A DNA stretch of 64,000 nucleotides from Imbricaverruca yamaguchii. Its lineage: Eukaryota > Arthropoda > Thecostraca > Neoverrucidae. A model generated the notes under the pieces. The model ran no database searches, had not been told where the DNA came from, and worked only from the letters and a program-made list of their open reading frames with translations. This document shows, in pieces, positions 10,691-23,290 of the stretch. The position numbers were made by a program, and so were the translations under genes. The stretch is from contig JAOTOL010001661.1 in assembly GCA_034440575.1 (NCBI GenBank), positions 670,001 through 734,000 on the forward strand, written 5' to 3'. The number at the start of each line of letters is the position of its first letter. Within the stretch, counting starts at the first letter, position 1.

Positions 10691-11613
10691 GAAGAAGTGA
10701 TTAAATGAAGCTTGCTACGTGAATGCAATTGGATGATCCAGGGAGGATGATGGTCTTTTTGATTGTTTGGTCCAGATGTGTCCTACTTGACATTACTTGC
10801 ACTTGCATAGGCGCGATTTTCTTTGGGACGATGGGCGAAAGGGTGGTTTCTTAGGCCGATTATTTCTCTGCAACGCCATAGAAGCAACGCAAAAATGCAC
10901 GGCAATTGAGGGCACGTCCCTAATCCCCCGCGTTGGTGAAGGCTGTGATCACTGGGGATAAACAGGACGAAGCTTTAACAAAAATGGGCATAGAAAACGA
11001 CGTTTGGCGTTTGCTCATAATGTGGATGCAAATTATTGACCGAATAGACTATCGTCCCGAGTCATGTGCGGTGAGTACGTTATATATTTATTCCTTAGTT
11101 TTGTGATGCTCTTGGGTTGCGCTTGGAATTGCTTTAATGCTATGCGTTCTCTAACCTGTTGCATCCAAGCGGAAAGTCAGCGAAACTGGCCCATCGCTTC
11201 ATCGCCCGCGGGTATGCAGTGACGAATGTCGGAGCAGTGTTCGCGGCGTGTCTGCTGTGACGGGCTGCAGACGTGACTGTTTATCGCAGTTGGCTGCCAG
11301 CGAGGCCGATGATCTCCTTGACACAGATGTCGACAGTGGCGTCCATGCTGCAACAGGTACAACGCGGCAGAGGTGGGCCATGTACGCCGACAACGGCGGC
11401 GTTTGAAGCGCATCTCCGACCATTCGCCGCCCTCGTCCCCGCGGCTGTCTGATACAGCAGGTATCAGGCAACATTGGGTTGGCAAAGCCCGGTCTGGCTT
11501 TGCCCACCCAATGCAGCCAGCTATCGTGGTGTAGCTATGATGCGGGTCCAGCTGCGCAAGCTCATTGGGCAGTCAAGAGCTTGTCGACCTGTCCGGATAA
11601 TATTTGAGGACCA
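10691..11613. other. low-copy DNA, no supported gene
   Basis: No continuation of the Penelope C-terminus was found. A GC-richer part at 11160-11510 has overlapping minus-strand frames of about 100 codons without motifs. Confidence 0.3.
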
Positions 11614-11632
11614 ATGACACACACAAACACAC

Positions 11633-11730
<98 letters not shown>

Positions 11731-11736
11731 GATATG

Positions 11737-11811
<75 letters not shown>
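11614..11811. repeat. compound (CA)n-(TA)n microsatellite
   Basis: CA repeats at 11614-11672 pass into TA repeats to 11811, interrupted once near 11717-11740 by TGTATATATATATGATATG. Confidence 0.97.
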
Positions 11812-11812
<1 letters not shown>

Positions 11813-12201
11813 TGGTTGGTGTGTTTCAATCTTGAACTTTACCTTTGTCCTCAGTAGTTAACTAGCATAAGCTATAGGGAAAATCAATATGGGGCGGCAA
11901 GATCAACATTGGTGGGGCCATAGCCAGCAAAGGGATGCAAATCGACGACCCTGGCCGACTGACATGCTTCCGGGCTGTGCGGATATAATGAGGTGAAATG
12001 TGTTCTGCATTTGACTAATTCATGCAGCGCCCGAGTACATAGTGTAACTTGCATTTGTGTTGCGTCAACCTGATTCCGCTGACTATGGCATCTGTAATTT
12101 GTCGGGTGTATGCTGCGGCACGCTCCATGTCATTTTGTAATTGTTTTCTCTCGCCCTGAAGCTGTCACTGTTGACAGAGACACGCCGTCCAAATGAATGG
12201 C
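11812..12201. other. low-copy DNA, nothing recognised
   Basis: No supported feature between the TA tract and the PIF/Harbinger-type element. Confidence 0.3.
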
Positions 12202-12915
12202 TTAAGGACTGTTCACACTTAGCGTAATCTCGACGCACTGGCGGAATCGGCGCAAAGCTAGCATGGGGCCCAATGAGTCTGCCGATTCTGCCATTGCGCC
12301 GGCATTACGTCAGCTGTCCGCCGAGTCCTACAAAACGCTAGCGATTTCCGAGCGGACAAAGTTGGGTTTTCTCAACTTTTCCGCTCGGCGCACCAGCGTC
12401 CTTGACGCAAAGTCGCCATATTGCTGATCTTCGGCGGATTGGGGCCACATCGGCTGCGGTTTTTTCAAGTTGTAGATTGCAGCATGTCTCTCTCGGAAGA
12501 TGCAAGCAGACCAAGAACAGGTGAGGGGAAGCGATGGTAGGTAGGTATTTACCTACTTTGCGTTGAAAAGTTTTCGATACTGGAAATGGGTATGATATAA
12601 CCAAGATACAACCAAGGGTTATATGTAAGTAGAACACTGATAATAAATTTTTAAAGACACCTTTAACTTAGGTATGACAACTCATGTTTTAAGCAATTTC
12701 AAAATCTAAACAGCTGATTCTGTTGTCAAACAGCTGATTCTGTTGCCAAACAGCTGATATGTCAGCTGATCGCTGGCGTACTCACGTCCAGGCGATGTCG
12801 CTGCACTGGTCTGCCAACGCGTCGAAATTACGCCCAGTGCGCCGGGATTACGCCTAGTCCGTCATTGCGCTTACTTTTTTGCGTCGAGATTACGCTAGGT
12901 GTGAACAGTCCTTTA
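12202..12915. mobile_element. PIF/Harbinger-type non-autonomous transposon
   Basis: Inverted ends of about 34 bp: the left end (12205) reads AGGACTGTTCACACTTAGCG and continues TAATCTCGACGCA. The minus strand from 12912 reads AGGACTGTTCACACCTAGCG followed by the same TAATCTCGACGCA, with one mismatch. The flanks are TTA at 12202-12204 and 12913-12915. Known: PIF/Harbinger elements duplicate TWA triplets and many of their TIRs contain GTTCACAC. The element is 708 bp and has no transposase. Subterminal ATTACGCC-like copies of the TIR core lie at about 12827, 12847 and 12889, likely transposase contact sites. Inside, CAGCTGAT occurs at 12711, 12731, 12751 and 12763. The high TIR identity suggests a fairly young copy. 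Confidence 0.8.
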
Positions 12916-12944
12916 ATGCACATACGCAACCATATGCGCAGAGG

Positions 12945-13045
12945 TACACATACGCACGCACGTACGCAACACAAACAAACACACACGCACACACACACAC
13001 ACATACACACACACACACTCACACACACACACATACACACACACA
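12945..13045. repeat. (CA)n microsatellite
   Basis: CA repeats with CG, CT and TA interruptions, starting about 30 bp after the PIF/Harbinger-type element. Confidence 0.95.
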
Positions 13046-13127
13046 TTTACTGATACCTCAGGTGTGCACTGCCACTACAGTGAACCACAGGTGTCACGCG
13101 CACCTGACACTGACACCTGACATACAG

Positions 13128-13497
13128 GTATGTATTGACATCGCATGTCTCCACTGACACTGCATGCCTCCACTGACACCGTATGTCTCCACTGACACTG
13201 CATGCCTCCACCGACGCCGCATATCTACACTGACACCGTAGACCTACACCGACGCCGCAAATCTACACTGACACCGTAGACCTACACCGACGCCGCAGAT
13301 CTACACCGACAGCCGTATACCTACACTGACACCGCAGATCTACACTGACACCGTATACCTACACTGACACCGTAGACCTACACCAACGCCGCAGATCTAC
13401 ACAGGCACCATACACCTACACAGACACCGCAGATCTACCCTGACACCGATCTACACTGACACCATATACCTACACCGACGCCGCAGATCTACACCAG
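13128..13497. repeat. 19-bp minisatellite with 38-bp alternation
   Basis: Units such as CTACACTGACACCGTAGAC alternate with CTACACCGACGCCGCAGAT, giving a partial 38-bp higher-order period. About 19 units. The first units (CTCCACTGACACTGCATGC) are more diverged. Confidence 0.9.
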
Positions 13498-15375
13498 GAC
13501 GGTCCAGGAACAAAGCATTTCGGAGATTTGCGCATGGCAATCAACAACACCTCATAATTGTCGATTGTGTGATAAAAAGCTGCAGTGTAGGGGTTTCGAA
13601 TCAGATAATTGAAAGGGGAAATAAATTGGCTTTGCATTGTTGTCCGTAGATGGAACCAAGGATTCACCTTTCATGTGATTCGCAATGTCAAGTTATAACC
13701 AAAGAAATACGAGTAATACACACGGCTGCTACTTAAAGCAGCTTTTGCACACGATTTTTCTGAAGTATTTCCAAAGTTGGCGATTTTTTTGGTATGTGCT
13801 TGCATACCTTCCTACCATCAGCGCTTGCAGTGCGGTAGAATGTATTCCCCTCGCAATGACAGGGGCCAACTTTCCCCACTCAATTGTCTTCTAAGCTGGA
13901 AAGACAGATACAATACACGGCATGACCAGGTTTCGTCCTTAAACTATGGAGTTGGCTACACCATTTTATCTACCTCTTTCGATGGCCCAGGTCAGGTCAC
14001 AGAGGTCAATGTCGGGCTGCAGCCGGCCATCTGGTGGACGTCGAATCTTGGAGCCTGGATCCTGAAATATAGTGATGTCGTGCTTCAATATCGATGATAT
14101 GCAAACTGAAGCCTTAGTCTGACACCGTGTGACAGGCACAATGGTTAGCGTCACCTATCAGATTCTATTGGATTATATCAGTCCAACCAAATCGTGAAAC
14201 AAATTTCGAAGCAGATGGTGCTCAAAAGAAGGTAATGAGGAGCTACACCAACGGGCAAGGCAATGCATTCGCATTTCTTTGGCATGTAGAGAACATAATC
14301 CCGAAGTTCATCACTCTTGACAATTTCCCGATTTTTATGGAAGATATCCAAGATTTTTAACTGGAGTTTCGAACCATGCATTTGGATCAAAGGTGAATTG
14401 TCTGCAGAAGCACCATTCTCTCCCATATGGACATCTTTTTCGCAACTGGCTGTACTTTGGACTCCATAGCGCCTGTGATGTATGCACTCTCCGGACATTT
14501 CAAGTAATACTTCATTCACATAGTCAGATATCAAATATCTGATATCCGATGAAACTTAGGAACACTCTCTGAAAGCACAGTTCAGTATTTTACGTGTTGC
14601 AGTTCATTCAAAATATTGTCGGTTGCAAAACTGACCACAAATGTTTTTTACTTTAAATCTGTTTGACCTCGTGACTTGAGCTCATGGTCACTATTTTGAG
14701 TTCATCAATTGTATCCCGTTTGATGCGTTCATCATAAGCTTTTAACTAAATCTTTTGTGGTTTGTCGATAGCAAATATCCCAATGTGCGTCTAATCCGGC
14801 GTTCAAACGAGATTAATGACCTCATTTTGTTGTGCCCTAGTTCCGTGGTCTTCAAAGGTCGGACGTCCATTTTTTACCACAATAAATACTTACCAATTAT
14901 TGAAAGATGTGCTAAATACATTGATAATTAGCATTCAAGCGGTTCATAAATTACCTCAGAAAGCTCACCGGTGGTCAAACCCTCGCGCTACGAGAATAAA
15001 GTCAATATCAGGTCAGGCAGCTCCTTACCCAACACCTGCCCGGCTTGTCGCTAAGGTAACACCGACCTTAACGCTCTACTAGTGTGCGGCTCAGCCATGT
15101 GCACCCTGCTTTGTGCCGGCCTGTCCACTTTGTCGTGTGAAATCGAGCCAGCACGCTCGTGGTGAGCCATTTACAGCCGCCGTTGCGCCACCGTACGGCC
15201 GCGGCGCCGCCGGAACACCGCCGTAAAGCATGCACGGCTTGTTCTCCCAGGCTGATTAGCCGAGAGCCCGCGTTGCCACACGGCAGCGCGTGAGCCTGTG
15301 TTGGGGTGAGCCTGTGGCTCTCCCTGGGAAGCATCCTGGGCGCGCCGGTGAATCGTGCCACCGGGGCAGCGCGAC
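13498..15375. other. low-copy DNA, one unidentified ORF
   Basis: No repeat or known motif. A minus-strand ORF at 14178-14534 (118 codons) has normal complexity (for example LKILDIFHKNREIVKSDELR) and could be an exon or transposon piece, but I do not recognise it and its length is within chance. From 15080 the DNA becomes GC-rich towards the next array. Confidence 0.3.
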
Positions 15376-16203
15376 GACTGGCGGTAGCACGCGGTCTGGC
15401 GGTAGAATTTGGTCTGGCGGTCGCACGCGGACTGGCGGTATCACGCGGTCTGGCGGTAGCACGCGGTCTGGCGGTAGCACGCCGACTGGCGGTAGCACGC
15501 GGTCTGGTGGTAGCATACGGTCTGGCGGTAGCACCCGATCTGGCAGTAGCACGCGGTCTGGCGGTCGCACGCGGACTGGCAGTAGCAAGCGGTCTGGCAG
15601 TAGCACCCGGTCTGGCAGTAGCACGCGGTCTGGCGGTAGCACTTGGACTGGCGGCAGCACGCGGTCTGGTGGTAGCATGCGGTCTGGCGGTAGCACCCGG
15701 TCTGGCAGTAGCACCCGGTCTGGCAGTAGCAAGCGGTCTGGCAGTAGCAAGCGGTCTGTCAGTAGCACCCGGTCTAGCAGTAGCACGCGATCTGGCGGTA
15801 GCACGCGGACTGGCGGTAGCACGCGGACTGGCGGTAGCAGGCGGCCTGGCGGTAGCACCCGGTCTGGCAGTAGCACCCGGTCTGGCAGTAGCAAGCGGTC
15901 TGGCGGTAGCACGCGGACTGGCGGTAGCAGGCGGCCTGGCGGTAGCACGCAGTCTGGCGGCAGCACGCCGACTGGCGGTAGCACGCGGTCTGGCGGTAGC
16001 ACGCCGACTGGTGGTAGCACGCGAACTGGCGGTATCATGCGGTCTGGCGGCAGCACACGGTCTGGCGGCAGCACGCGGTCTGGCGGTAGCACCCGGTCTG
16101 GCGGTAGCACGCGGTCTGGCGGTAGCACGCGGTCTGGTGGTAGCACGCGATCTGGCGGTAGCCCGCAGACTGGCGGTAGCACGCGGTCTGGCGGCAGCAA
16201 GCA
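15376..16203. repeat. 18-bp minisatellite, about 46 copies
   Basis: Unit CTGGCGGTAGCACGCGGT with substitutions at a few fixed positions. Because 18 is divisible by three, four frames stay open across it: 410 and 323 codons on minus, 335 and 385 on plus. They give periodic peptides such as (TRSGGS)n. Openness on both strands with flanks lacking motifs argues against a real protein. Confidence 0.95.
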
Positions 16204-16436
16204 TCGGGTGTGGCAACGGACGCCCAAGAACGGCCCGCCACCTTTTTACTATCGGAATCCGACGGGGAGACGATGTGTTGCCACACACAGTTTGTGACAC
16301 GGCACTTGTACTTATGTGGGAGCGTGAGTGTGACGGTCAAAAGGCAGCACGTGCGCCGCACCGGAAACCGGAGAAAGGGCGGGCAGCGCCTGCGATTTCT
16401 AACTTCTTCTGCACTAGGTGGTTTATCTGCTCAGGA

Positions 16437-16636
16437 GGCTTCTCCCAGTCTAGGCTGCCTTGAGAAGTATCCGGAGACTTACCTCAGTCTAGGCGGCCGT
16501 GAAAAGCTTCCGGAGACTTTTCTCAGTCAAGGCGGTCTTGAGAAGTCTCCGGAGACTTCCACAATCTAGGCTGCCGTGAGAAGTCTTCGAAGACTTCCCT
16601 CAATCTAGGCGGCTGCGAGAAGTATCCGGGTGTCGA
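16437..16636. repeat. 39-bp minisatellite, about 5 copies
   Basis: Repeats of a CAGTCTAGGCGGCC block followed by GTGAGAAG(T/C) and TCCGGAGACTT, with CTAGGC or CAAGGC at 16450, 16489, 16528, 16567 and 16606. Units are 80-90 percent alike by eye. Confidence 0.9.
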
Positions 16637-19611
16637 GAAGGCCACACATGCCTTATCCATGAACCTGCCAGACAGATAGCCCTGTAAGTGTAACGGAGAC
16701 ACAAAGGTGACAAACATGATGATAACAAGGGCATTGCTTGTTATTGTATCGGTAAATGACACAAGTAACGGCCCAGCCAAGTACAGCAAGCAAGAGATAA
16801 GACGTCTCACTGGCTGCGTTTAAACACAGTGCGAGGACGTACTTCAGACTCATCGATCGATACGAGCAGCAACATCGATACGGGTCGCGATGGCTTCTGG
16901 AGGCAGACAGGTCCAACCTCCGGACGGCGTGCTCAGGTCGACTCGTCTCCGACACACTGGTTCGTCCACAGTCCTGTCAGCAAGTCTGTCGAGACTGGAT
17001 TGGCCGGCGAGGCCGTCAGGTACGTTACTGTTCGAACGCAATGCGAACGGCGTCAACTTTCACCGGCGGCGATCCGGCCTCGGCGGACCACATGCTGTGT
17101 GCTTTTCAAAGTCCACACCAGACCACCTGGATGTTGTTCAATGGCCATGGCAACACAATGACGACATGAAAGAGCGAGTAAGTAGCAAGTCAGTCGCAAG
17201 TCCATGGGACAAACGGCGGAGCATGAGGTTCATTGCGCAAAGTCCAATCGAAGCCATGATAACGATCTCCTCACACATCTTATTTATGTCTTTACCCATG
17301 TCTATCTTGGGAAATCATCAGATTACATAATGCATGTGAAGTCAATGAACTGATAATTATAATTAAGCACAGCTCCCTCTGAATTGTAACCACTTCAGGA
17401 CAGCCCAGCAGCGATGTTGAAGCTGAGGTCACGTTCACAAGCTAAAGCCTGCAAAGTCGGCATCGCAGGAAAAGAGCATCTGGTAGGAGGTAGGAGGATG
17501 GAGAGGAAAGAACAACTGGCATGAAGGCCAAGCAGTGGCGCAGCCAGCAGAGCGGCAAGGGGAGCAAATGGTGAAGACCAGCAATACATGTTGCATCTAA
17601 TCAGAACAAAAGTCGGCGCTCCGGGTTCGACGTTCGTAGACTTCACTGTACGGTCCATAGCAGCTGAATGGCAGACATGCCATTTCGATCTGACCAGCGA
17701 ACAGTGCACGCGAGCATGCAGAGGTCTATCGCTGTAATATATTGGATATAGTCACAGCCTTTACAGATCCGGTTCGGCCACGAGAAATTCCGGCCCCACG
17801 ACGAGCTCCCAACGCGAAAACTGAATTGATTGCAACGGGGTATTACTTCGCACACGCCAAGAGTGAACCGCCGGCCACCTTAGGCCTTAGTCATTGACCC
17901 CCGCCCTTTCGCCGACCAGACCGAAGCTTGAGTCTGCGGCCTCAAACCTGACATCAGCTGGTGCCGAGGCTGACGCTCGCTGACGTCCTCTGACGGGCCG
18001 CCGCCCGATGGTGCTGGATGGCTGGATCCACTCACGAGGTCTGTGGCCACAGTCGGAGTTCTCGCTCGGGTGGCTTCGCTCCGCACGCGCCTTCCTCTGC
18101 GCCGGCGGCGTCGCGCCGGTCTGATTTACTCCGACCACGAGGGCCGATCGCCATCTGGTGAAACGTCGACTGGTCTGTCGGCAACTCGGTCTCTTCGTGA
18201 CGAGAACTCTGTCGCGTCTGGAGCAAGCGCACGCATCGTCGGAACATTTCCACTCGGCGATTTCCAACAGCTTCATAAGCTATCGGTTTTCTCGATCCAC
18301 TATGTGTTGCATCATCCGCTGTCGACCTTCAGATTCATGAGTTTGAAAAATCGATTAAACAGGAGTCGACCAGTTGCCGATTTCAAGTCTTAGCTATAAT
18401 CGGAATTCCCTCGTTTCTCCAGGTTTGTTTCACATAGACGCCAACGTCTGCATTTTTTTCTCGCAAGCACTCACAAATTCAGTAGCGTAGCCATTGATCG
18501 CCATTCCCACATGGTTGGTCACTTACTTTCTTGTGAGGAGCTTATTCTCCAGCATGTAATTTGGCTGACCCAGCACAAAATTGTTGCTGTCCTGACGTAA
18601 TTTGCCGCGGTACTGGGGCATCTTTGGCATCGCACCACGCCAAGTTTAAGTGTCCACTTTCAGTCAGTATCTGCCCTCTATTATCTCGAGTTGACCCACA
18701 CAACAAAGTGCACGTGGTCCGTGCCAAATGAACATTATTCGTGTAATCACGACCGACGCAGTTGCAGTAGACGCAACTCCTCAATAATGCAATCAGCTGG
18801 CGCACGGGCGTCAGCGGGCAGAGTTCACCAGTTCGGCAAATGTCTTCGCTTCCCTGGACAACTATAATTGCATGTGTCCAGCTGCTTCCATCCCAAGCAT
18901 TTTACAGTAATCCGACAAAGGAAAAACAATATGACGGTAAATATCGAAGCAATCAATATGCAAGTCTGGTAAAGCGCAGACCGACGCTTTCATCAACCCC
19001 ACCGCTTGCGAGAATGCCCCTTACACACAAGACAGCACGGGTCATTTTACAATGCGAGCAATGTATTTATATTTCAGATGACCGGAGCAGTATGAAAATG
19101 CCGTGTAAAAAGTGGATTAAAAGTATTAAGCGTTTTAGGCCATGGCATGCAGTACCTTTCCTATTACACTTAAACCGGTGATGGTCGATCCGTCCTAGAT
19201 CATTCCAAAACCCAGCTAGCTGACAACGGGCTTGAGTCTTGTCTCGGAGACGAAAACTGTTCCAGAACCAAAGCCGTAAAACCGAAGCTGAAATAGATCA
19301 CTGAATGCCCAATCTGTCATGCTTTAGTTCGCTTGCTCTCCTCGGGAATGCAAATGAATCAGCAAAACATTACAGAAATCGCATGAGCATAAACTATGCG
19401 CAATGCATACGCTAGGATTGCTGCAATGATACCCCTGGAAGCTCAAAGTTGAAGTATCGTCAAAATATAACGCCGCTTCTATTTTTATTTGCTATGTCAT
19501 GATCAGAATAGCGGTCAACTTAGCAGGCATGGTACACATCGCCTTTGATGAGCTCTGTTAGTCTCAATATTGAGCCTAAGTAAAATTCATATAATTTATA
19601 TACACTTATAA
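16637..19611. other. low-copy DNA, no supported gene
   Basis: About 3 kb without recognisable genes or arrays. At 17530 there is CAGTGGCGCAGCCAGCAG, which resembles a hAT-type end, but no partner end is found. A GC-rich part at 17880-18280 has a 129-codon minus ORF without motifs. Confidence 0.3.
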
Positions 19612-19657
19612 TTTATATAGATGTATGTATATGTGTATGCATATATGTGTATATACA

Positions 19658-19726
<69 letters not shown>

Positions 19727-19790
19727 GCATATATATACATATCTGTATGTGTGAATGTATGTATATATTCATACATAGACTTATGTGTGT
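19612..19790. repeat. (TA)n-rich microsatellite
   Basis: TA/TG/CATA-rich tract with a pure TA core at about 19662-19717. Confidence 0.95.
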
Positions 19791-19992
19791 TTGGGTGGGT
19801 GCGTTTCGGTGGGTGCGTTTCGGTGAGCGCGCGTGCACATGCTTCAGTGTTCCCTAGGTATACCCGATAACCCTTCACTGTTCTCTGTTGTTTGTAATCT
19901 TTGCCAATTTTCTGCTTGTTTTCATAACGTGGATTATCGCAAGAACTCATGGGTCCATGCTAAGCTAAGCCTGAGCAATGAAGGGTGACAAG

Positions 19993-20320
19993 CCGCCCTG
20001 GTAGCTCAGTTGGTTAGAGCGCTGGCCTGCACCGGTCTCCCTGTATTGGCAACACAGGGTTCGAGGTCGCTTCGCGCGCTCGCATTTAGCCCCGGCCGGG
20101 GAGTGTCAGTTGGCAGCTGGCCCGATAAGGCCGGGGACGAGCTACCGGGCGGCCGTGTCGGTGCATTGGCGGCACGTTAAACTTTCGGTCTAAATTCTGC
20201 CGTTGAACTGGAGCTCATGGATCGGGTGGTGGGGCCAGGGTTCACGCACAAGCTCTGCTTAGCAATAGAACCCTGGCTCCTCAAGCCACCCCAGCAACAA
20301 CTCGGATCAAATTTTTTTTT
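19993..20320 (+). mobile_element. tRNA-derived SINE
   Basis: Starts with a tRNA-like head: an A-box-like TGGTAGCTCAGTTGG at 19999-20013 and a B-box-like GGGTTCGAGGTC about 45 bases later, the internal promoter used by RNA polymerase III. A non-tRNA body of about 240 bp follows (for example GGCGGCACGTTAAACTTTCG), then a run of T near 20311-20320. The anticodon arm is abnormal and the acceptor ends do not pair well, so this is not a functional tRNA gene. A clear target duplication is not visible. I cannot assign the body to a named SINE superfamily. Confidence 0.65.
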
Positions 20321-21040
20321 ATTTAAGTGCATGCCAAAGTATGGACAGTTTCACCCCTGTCTGCACCCACACACCACACCGTGGCCGTGAAGTTCGACAT
20401 CCCGACTGCTACAGCGTTGGCTAACGTTATTGACTTCATGAGGACATCAAGCATTCGTTTCGAGAAATCGAAAATAACCGGATATGTCAGACCATCGAGT
20501 GCAATGTGGTTCCTAAAACGGGGCCGAGATCCCTTGGGAAATCATAACCGTGTGTGCCCCCAGCAGGGTGGATCGACTGCGCTACCTTCACGTGCAGTGC
20601 TAATTGAATATGTCAAGTCGTTGTTTCTCTATTTCTTCAATGCCGGCTTCCTCCAATCCTGGCTATAAGGAGATCTTGGAACGATGTGCGAATGTGCCTG
20701 CCCGGTCATTGTCGTCAATGCCGTTCAAATCCACTTGAATTGCCGTGTACATCGGGTGCATGGTGGACAGCTTCCTCTTGAACTATTGGAATGGCTCGTT
20801 CACGGACCCAGTAGGTCCATTGAGCATGGCACAACAAAAGTACACAGACAGTCACGATTTCACGTTCGCCCACTTGCGGTGAAGAGGCGAGAAAGAAGTT
20901 CGACAAAAGCTGAGTAGCGACAAAAGCACTTGAACAATAGTGGCGACCTAGATTTTGATCAATGTATGCACTTTCCTTTGCGTTGGTGGCTAGGCACAGT
21001 TTTTACACAGCGTTGTCATGTACAGATGATGGTCACGACA
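20321..21040. other. low-copy DNA, no supported gene
   Basis: Plus-strand ORFs at 20327-20668 (113 codons) and 20684-20917 have normal complexity but no motif I recognise. Confidence 0.3.
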
Positions 21041-21694
21041 ATACACCCACTGCTGACCCACTGCTGACCTTATCCCACATACGCACCCACTACTCCCACT
21101 GCTGACCACCCCCACACACACGCCCACACTGGCACACCCACTACACCCACTGCCGACCACCCCCACACACACACTGGTGCAACCGCTACACCCACTGCTG
21201 ACCCCCCCCCCCCACAAATACACTGGTGCACCCACTGCACCCACTGCTGACCCCCCCACACACACACACACTGGTGCACCCACTGCACCCACTGCTGACC
21301 CCCCCCCCACACACACACACACGCCCACACTGGCACACCCACTGCACCCACTGCTGACCCCCCCCCCACACACACACTGGTGCACCCACTGCACTCACTG
21401 CTGACCCTCCCCCACACACACGCCCACACTGGCACACCCACTGCACCCACTGCTGACCCCCCCCCCCCCACACACACACACTGGGTGCACCCACTGCTGA
21501 CCCTCCCAACACACTGGCGACCACCCACTGCTGACCCCCCATACACACTGGTGTACCCACCGCACCCACTGCTGACCCCCTCCCCATCCACACACACTCT
21601 GGCGTACCCACTGCACCCACTGCTGACCCCCTCCCCATCCACACACACACACACACACACTAGCGCACCCACTACATCCACTGCTGACCCTCCC
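21041..21694. repeat. CACCCACTGCTGACC minisatellite with C and CA runs
   Basis: Units contain CACCCACTGCACCCACTGCT, a run of C (up to about 10) and a CACACA run of variable length, so the unit varies from about 35 to 60 bp. About 14 units. The C runs could form quadruplex or i-motif structures. Confidence 0.9.
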
Positions 21695-21721
21695 ACCGAC
21701 GCCCTGCGCCGCTGGCGGTTG

Positions 21722-22000
21722 TGCCGCGGTGTACGCGCCATGAGTGCCGCGGTGTACGCGCCATGAGTGCCGCGGTGTACGCGCCATGAGTGCCGCGGTG
21801 TACGCGCCAGGAGTGCCGCGGTGTACGCGAGTGCCGCGGTGTACGCGCCATGAGTGCCGCGGTGTACGCGCCATGAGTGCCGCGGTGTACGCGCCATGAG
21901 TGCCGCGGTGTACGCGCCATGAGTGCCGCGGTGTACGCGCCATGAGTGCCGCGGTGTACGCGCCAGGAGTGCCGCGGTGTACGCGCCAGGAGTGCCGCGG
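21722..22000. repeat. 23-bp minisatellite, about 12 copies
   Basis: Unit GTGCCGCGGTGTACGCGCCA plus TGA or GGA, nearly identical between copies. One unit near 21821 is shortened. It begins 28 bp after the preceding array. Confidence 0.95.
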
Positions 22001-22680
22001 TCAGAGTGCCGTCACAGAGCCATCACCGGGCCACGCTCCGGCGTCGGTCGCCGGGTGGCAGCGGCACGACAGTGGCTCCGGCGCCGACTCCATCGCGCGC
22101 CCGCTCGGCGGCGCTGCGTCGCCGGAACCACGTGACATCCCGCGGCCCCGGCCGGCCCCGGCGGGCCCGGGCGCAAAAATGCCCACTCGCATGCTACGGG
22201 CGAGACGGCAACACACGGCCGCCGCCGAATTGGGCCACAAGCAGCACTGGCTCGCGTGCACGCGCTCGTCGGCAGACGTCGCGGTGATGCGCTCAGGACG
22301 CCGTCGTAAGGAGCGCCGGCGTCTGGATCCGGCTCGGTGCGACCGCTTCGTGAGCTGGGCGCCGGCTTTTAAATCCTTTTTAGGACGCCAGCACTCGGCA
22401 AGGCAAACCAGCCGGGCCTCACGACACCCCCCCCACATACGGACAGCCTCGCCCCTAGAACACGGCTGGGGGCTTGCAAACCGGTCCTGGCTGGCGTGCT
22501 GCACGCCCAACAGTTGCAGCATGCAACATTGTAGGTTTGCACCGCTGGCCTGAGGCCCAGCTTCAGCAACTGAGGTGGATCCACGGTCCGTGGGAGTGCA
22601 GTATTGCCGACAATGCCGGCTTGGTCAGGACGAACCAGCCACACCCAAGCTGGTCTGGGGGATCTCGCGTTCCCACCACG
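22001..22680. other. GC-rich spacer between arrays
   Basis: CpG-rich low-copy DNA. A plus frame open from 21900 to 22553 starts inside the array and has no domain. Confidence 0.3.
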
Positions 22681-23290
22681 AGGCCCCGACACTGACATCT
22701 GAGCTCTTGTCCTCCTGTCGAACCCCCGGCAGTGACACCTGAGCCCCTCCCCCACCTGGAGCCTCCGACACTGACGTCTGAGCTCCTGTCCTCATGTCGA
22801 GCCCCCGGCAGTGACACCTGAGCCCCTCCCCACCTGGAGCCTCCGACACTGACGTCTGAGCTCCTGTCCTCTGTCGAGCCCCGGCAGTGACACCTGAGCC
22901 CCTCCCCACCTGGAGCCTCCGACACTGACGTCTGAGCTCCTGTCCTCATGTCGACCCCGGGGCGCTGAGTGACACTGCCGAGCTCGGCCGAGCCCTTCCC
23001 CACCTGGAGCCTCCCACCTGGTCTCTCCGTGACACTGACGTCTGAGCTCCTGTCCTCATGTCGAGCCCCCGGCAGTGACACCTGAGCCCCTCCCCACCTG
23101 GAGCCTCCGACACTGACGTCTGAGCTCCTGTCATCATGTCGAGCCCCCGGCAGTGACACCTGAGCCCCTCCCCACCTGGAGCCTCCGACACTGACGTCTG
23201 AGCTCCTGTCCTCATGTCGAACCCCCGGCAGTGACACCTGAGCCCCTCCCGTCCCCACCTTGAGCATCCGACACTGACACCTGAGCTCTT
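22681..23290. repeat. 78-bp minisatellite, about 7 copies
   Basis: Units share GAGCCTCCGACACTGACGTC, TGAGCTCCTGTCCTCATGTC and GGCAGTGACACCTGAGCCCC in that order, with a period of 75-79 bp. The copy at 22950-23040 is rearranged. Confidence 0.92.

Noticed and set aside
17529..17550. CAGTGGCGCAGCCAGCAG as a hAT end
   Set aside because: No inverted partner or octamer duplication found nearby.
19993..20065. Functional tRNA gene
   Set aside because: The A and B boxes are present, but the anticodon arm and acceptor pairing are not tRNA-like and a SINE body follows.
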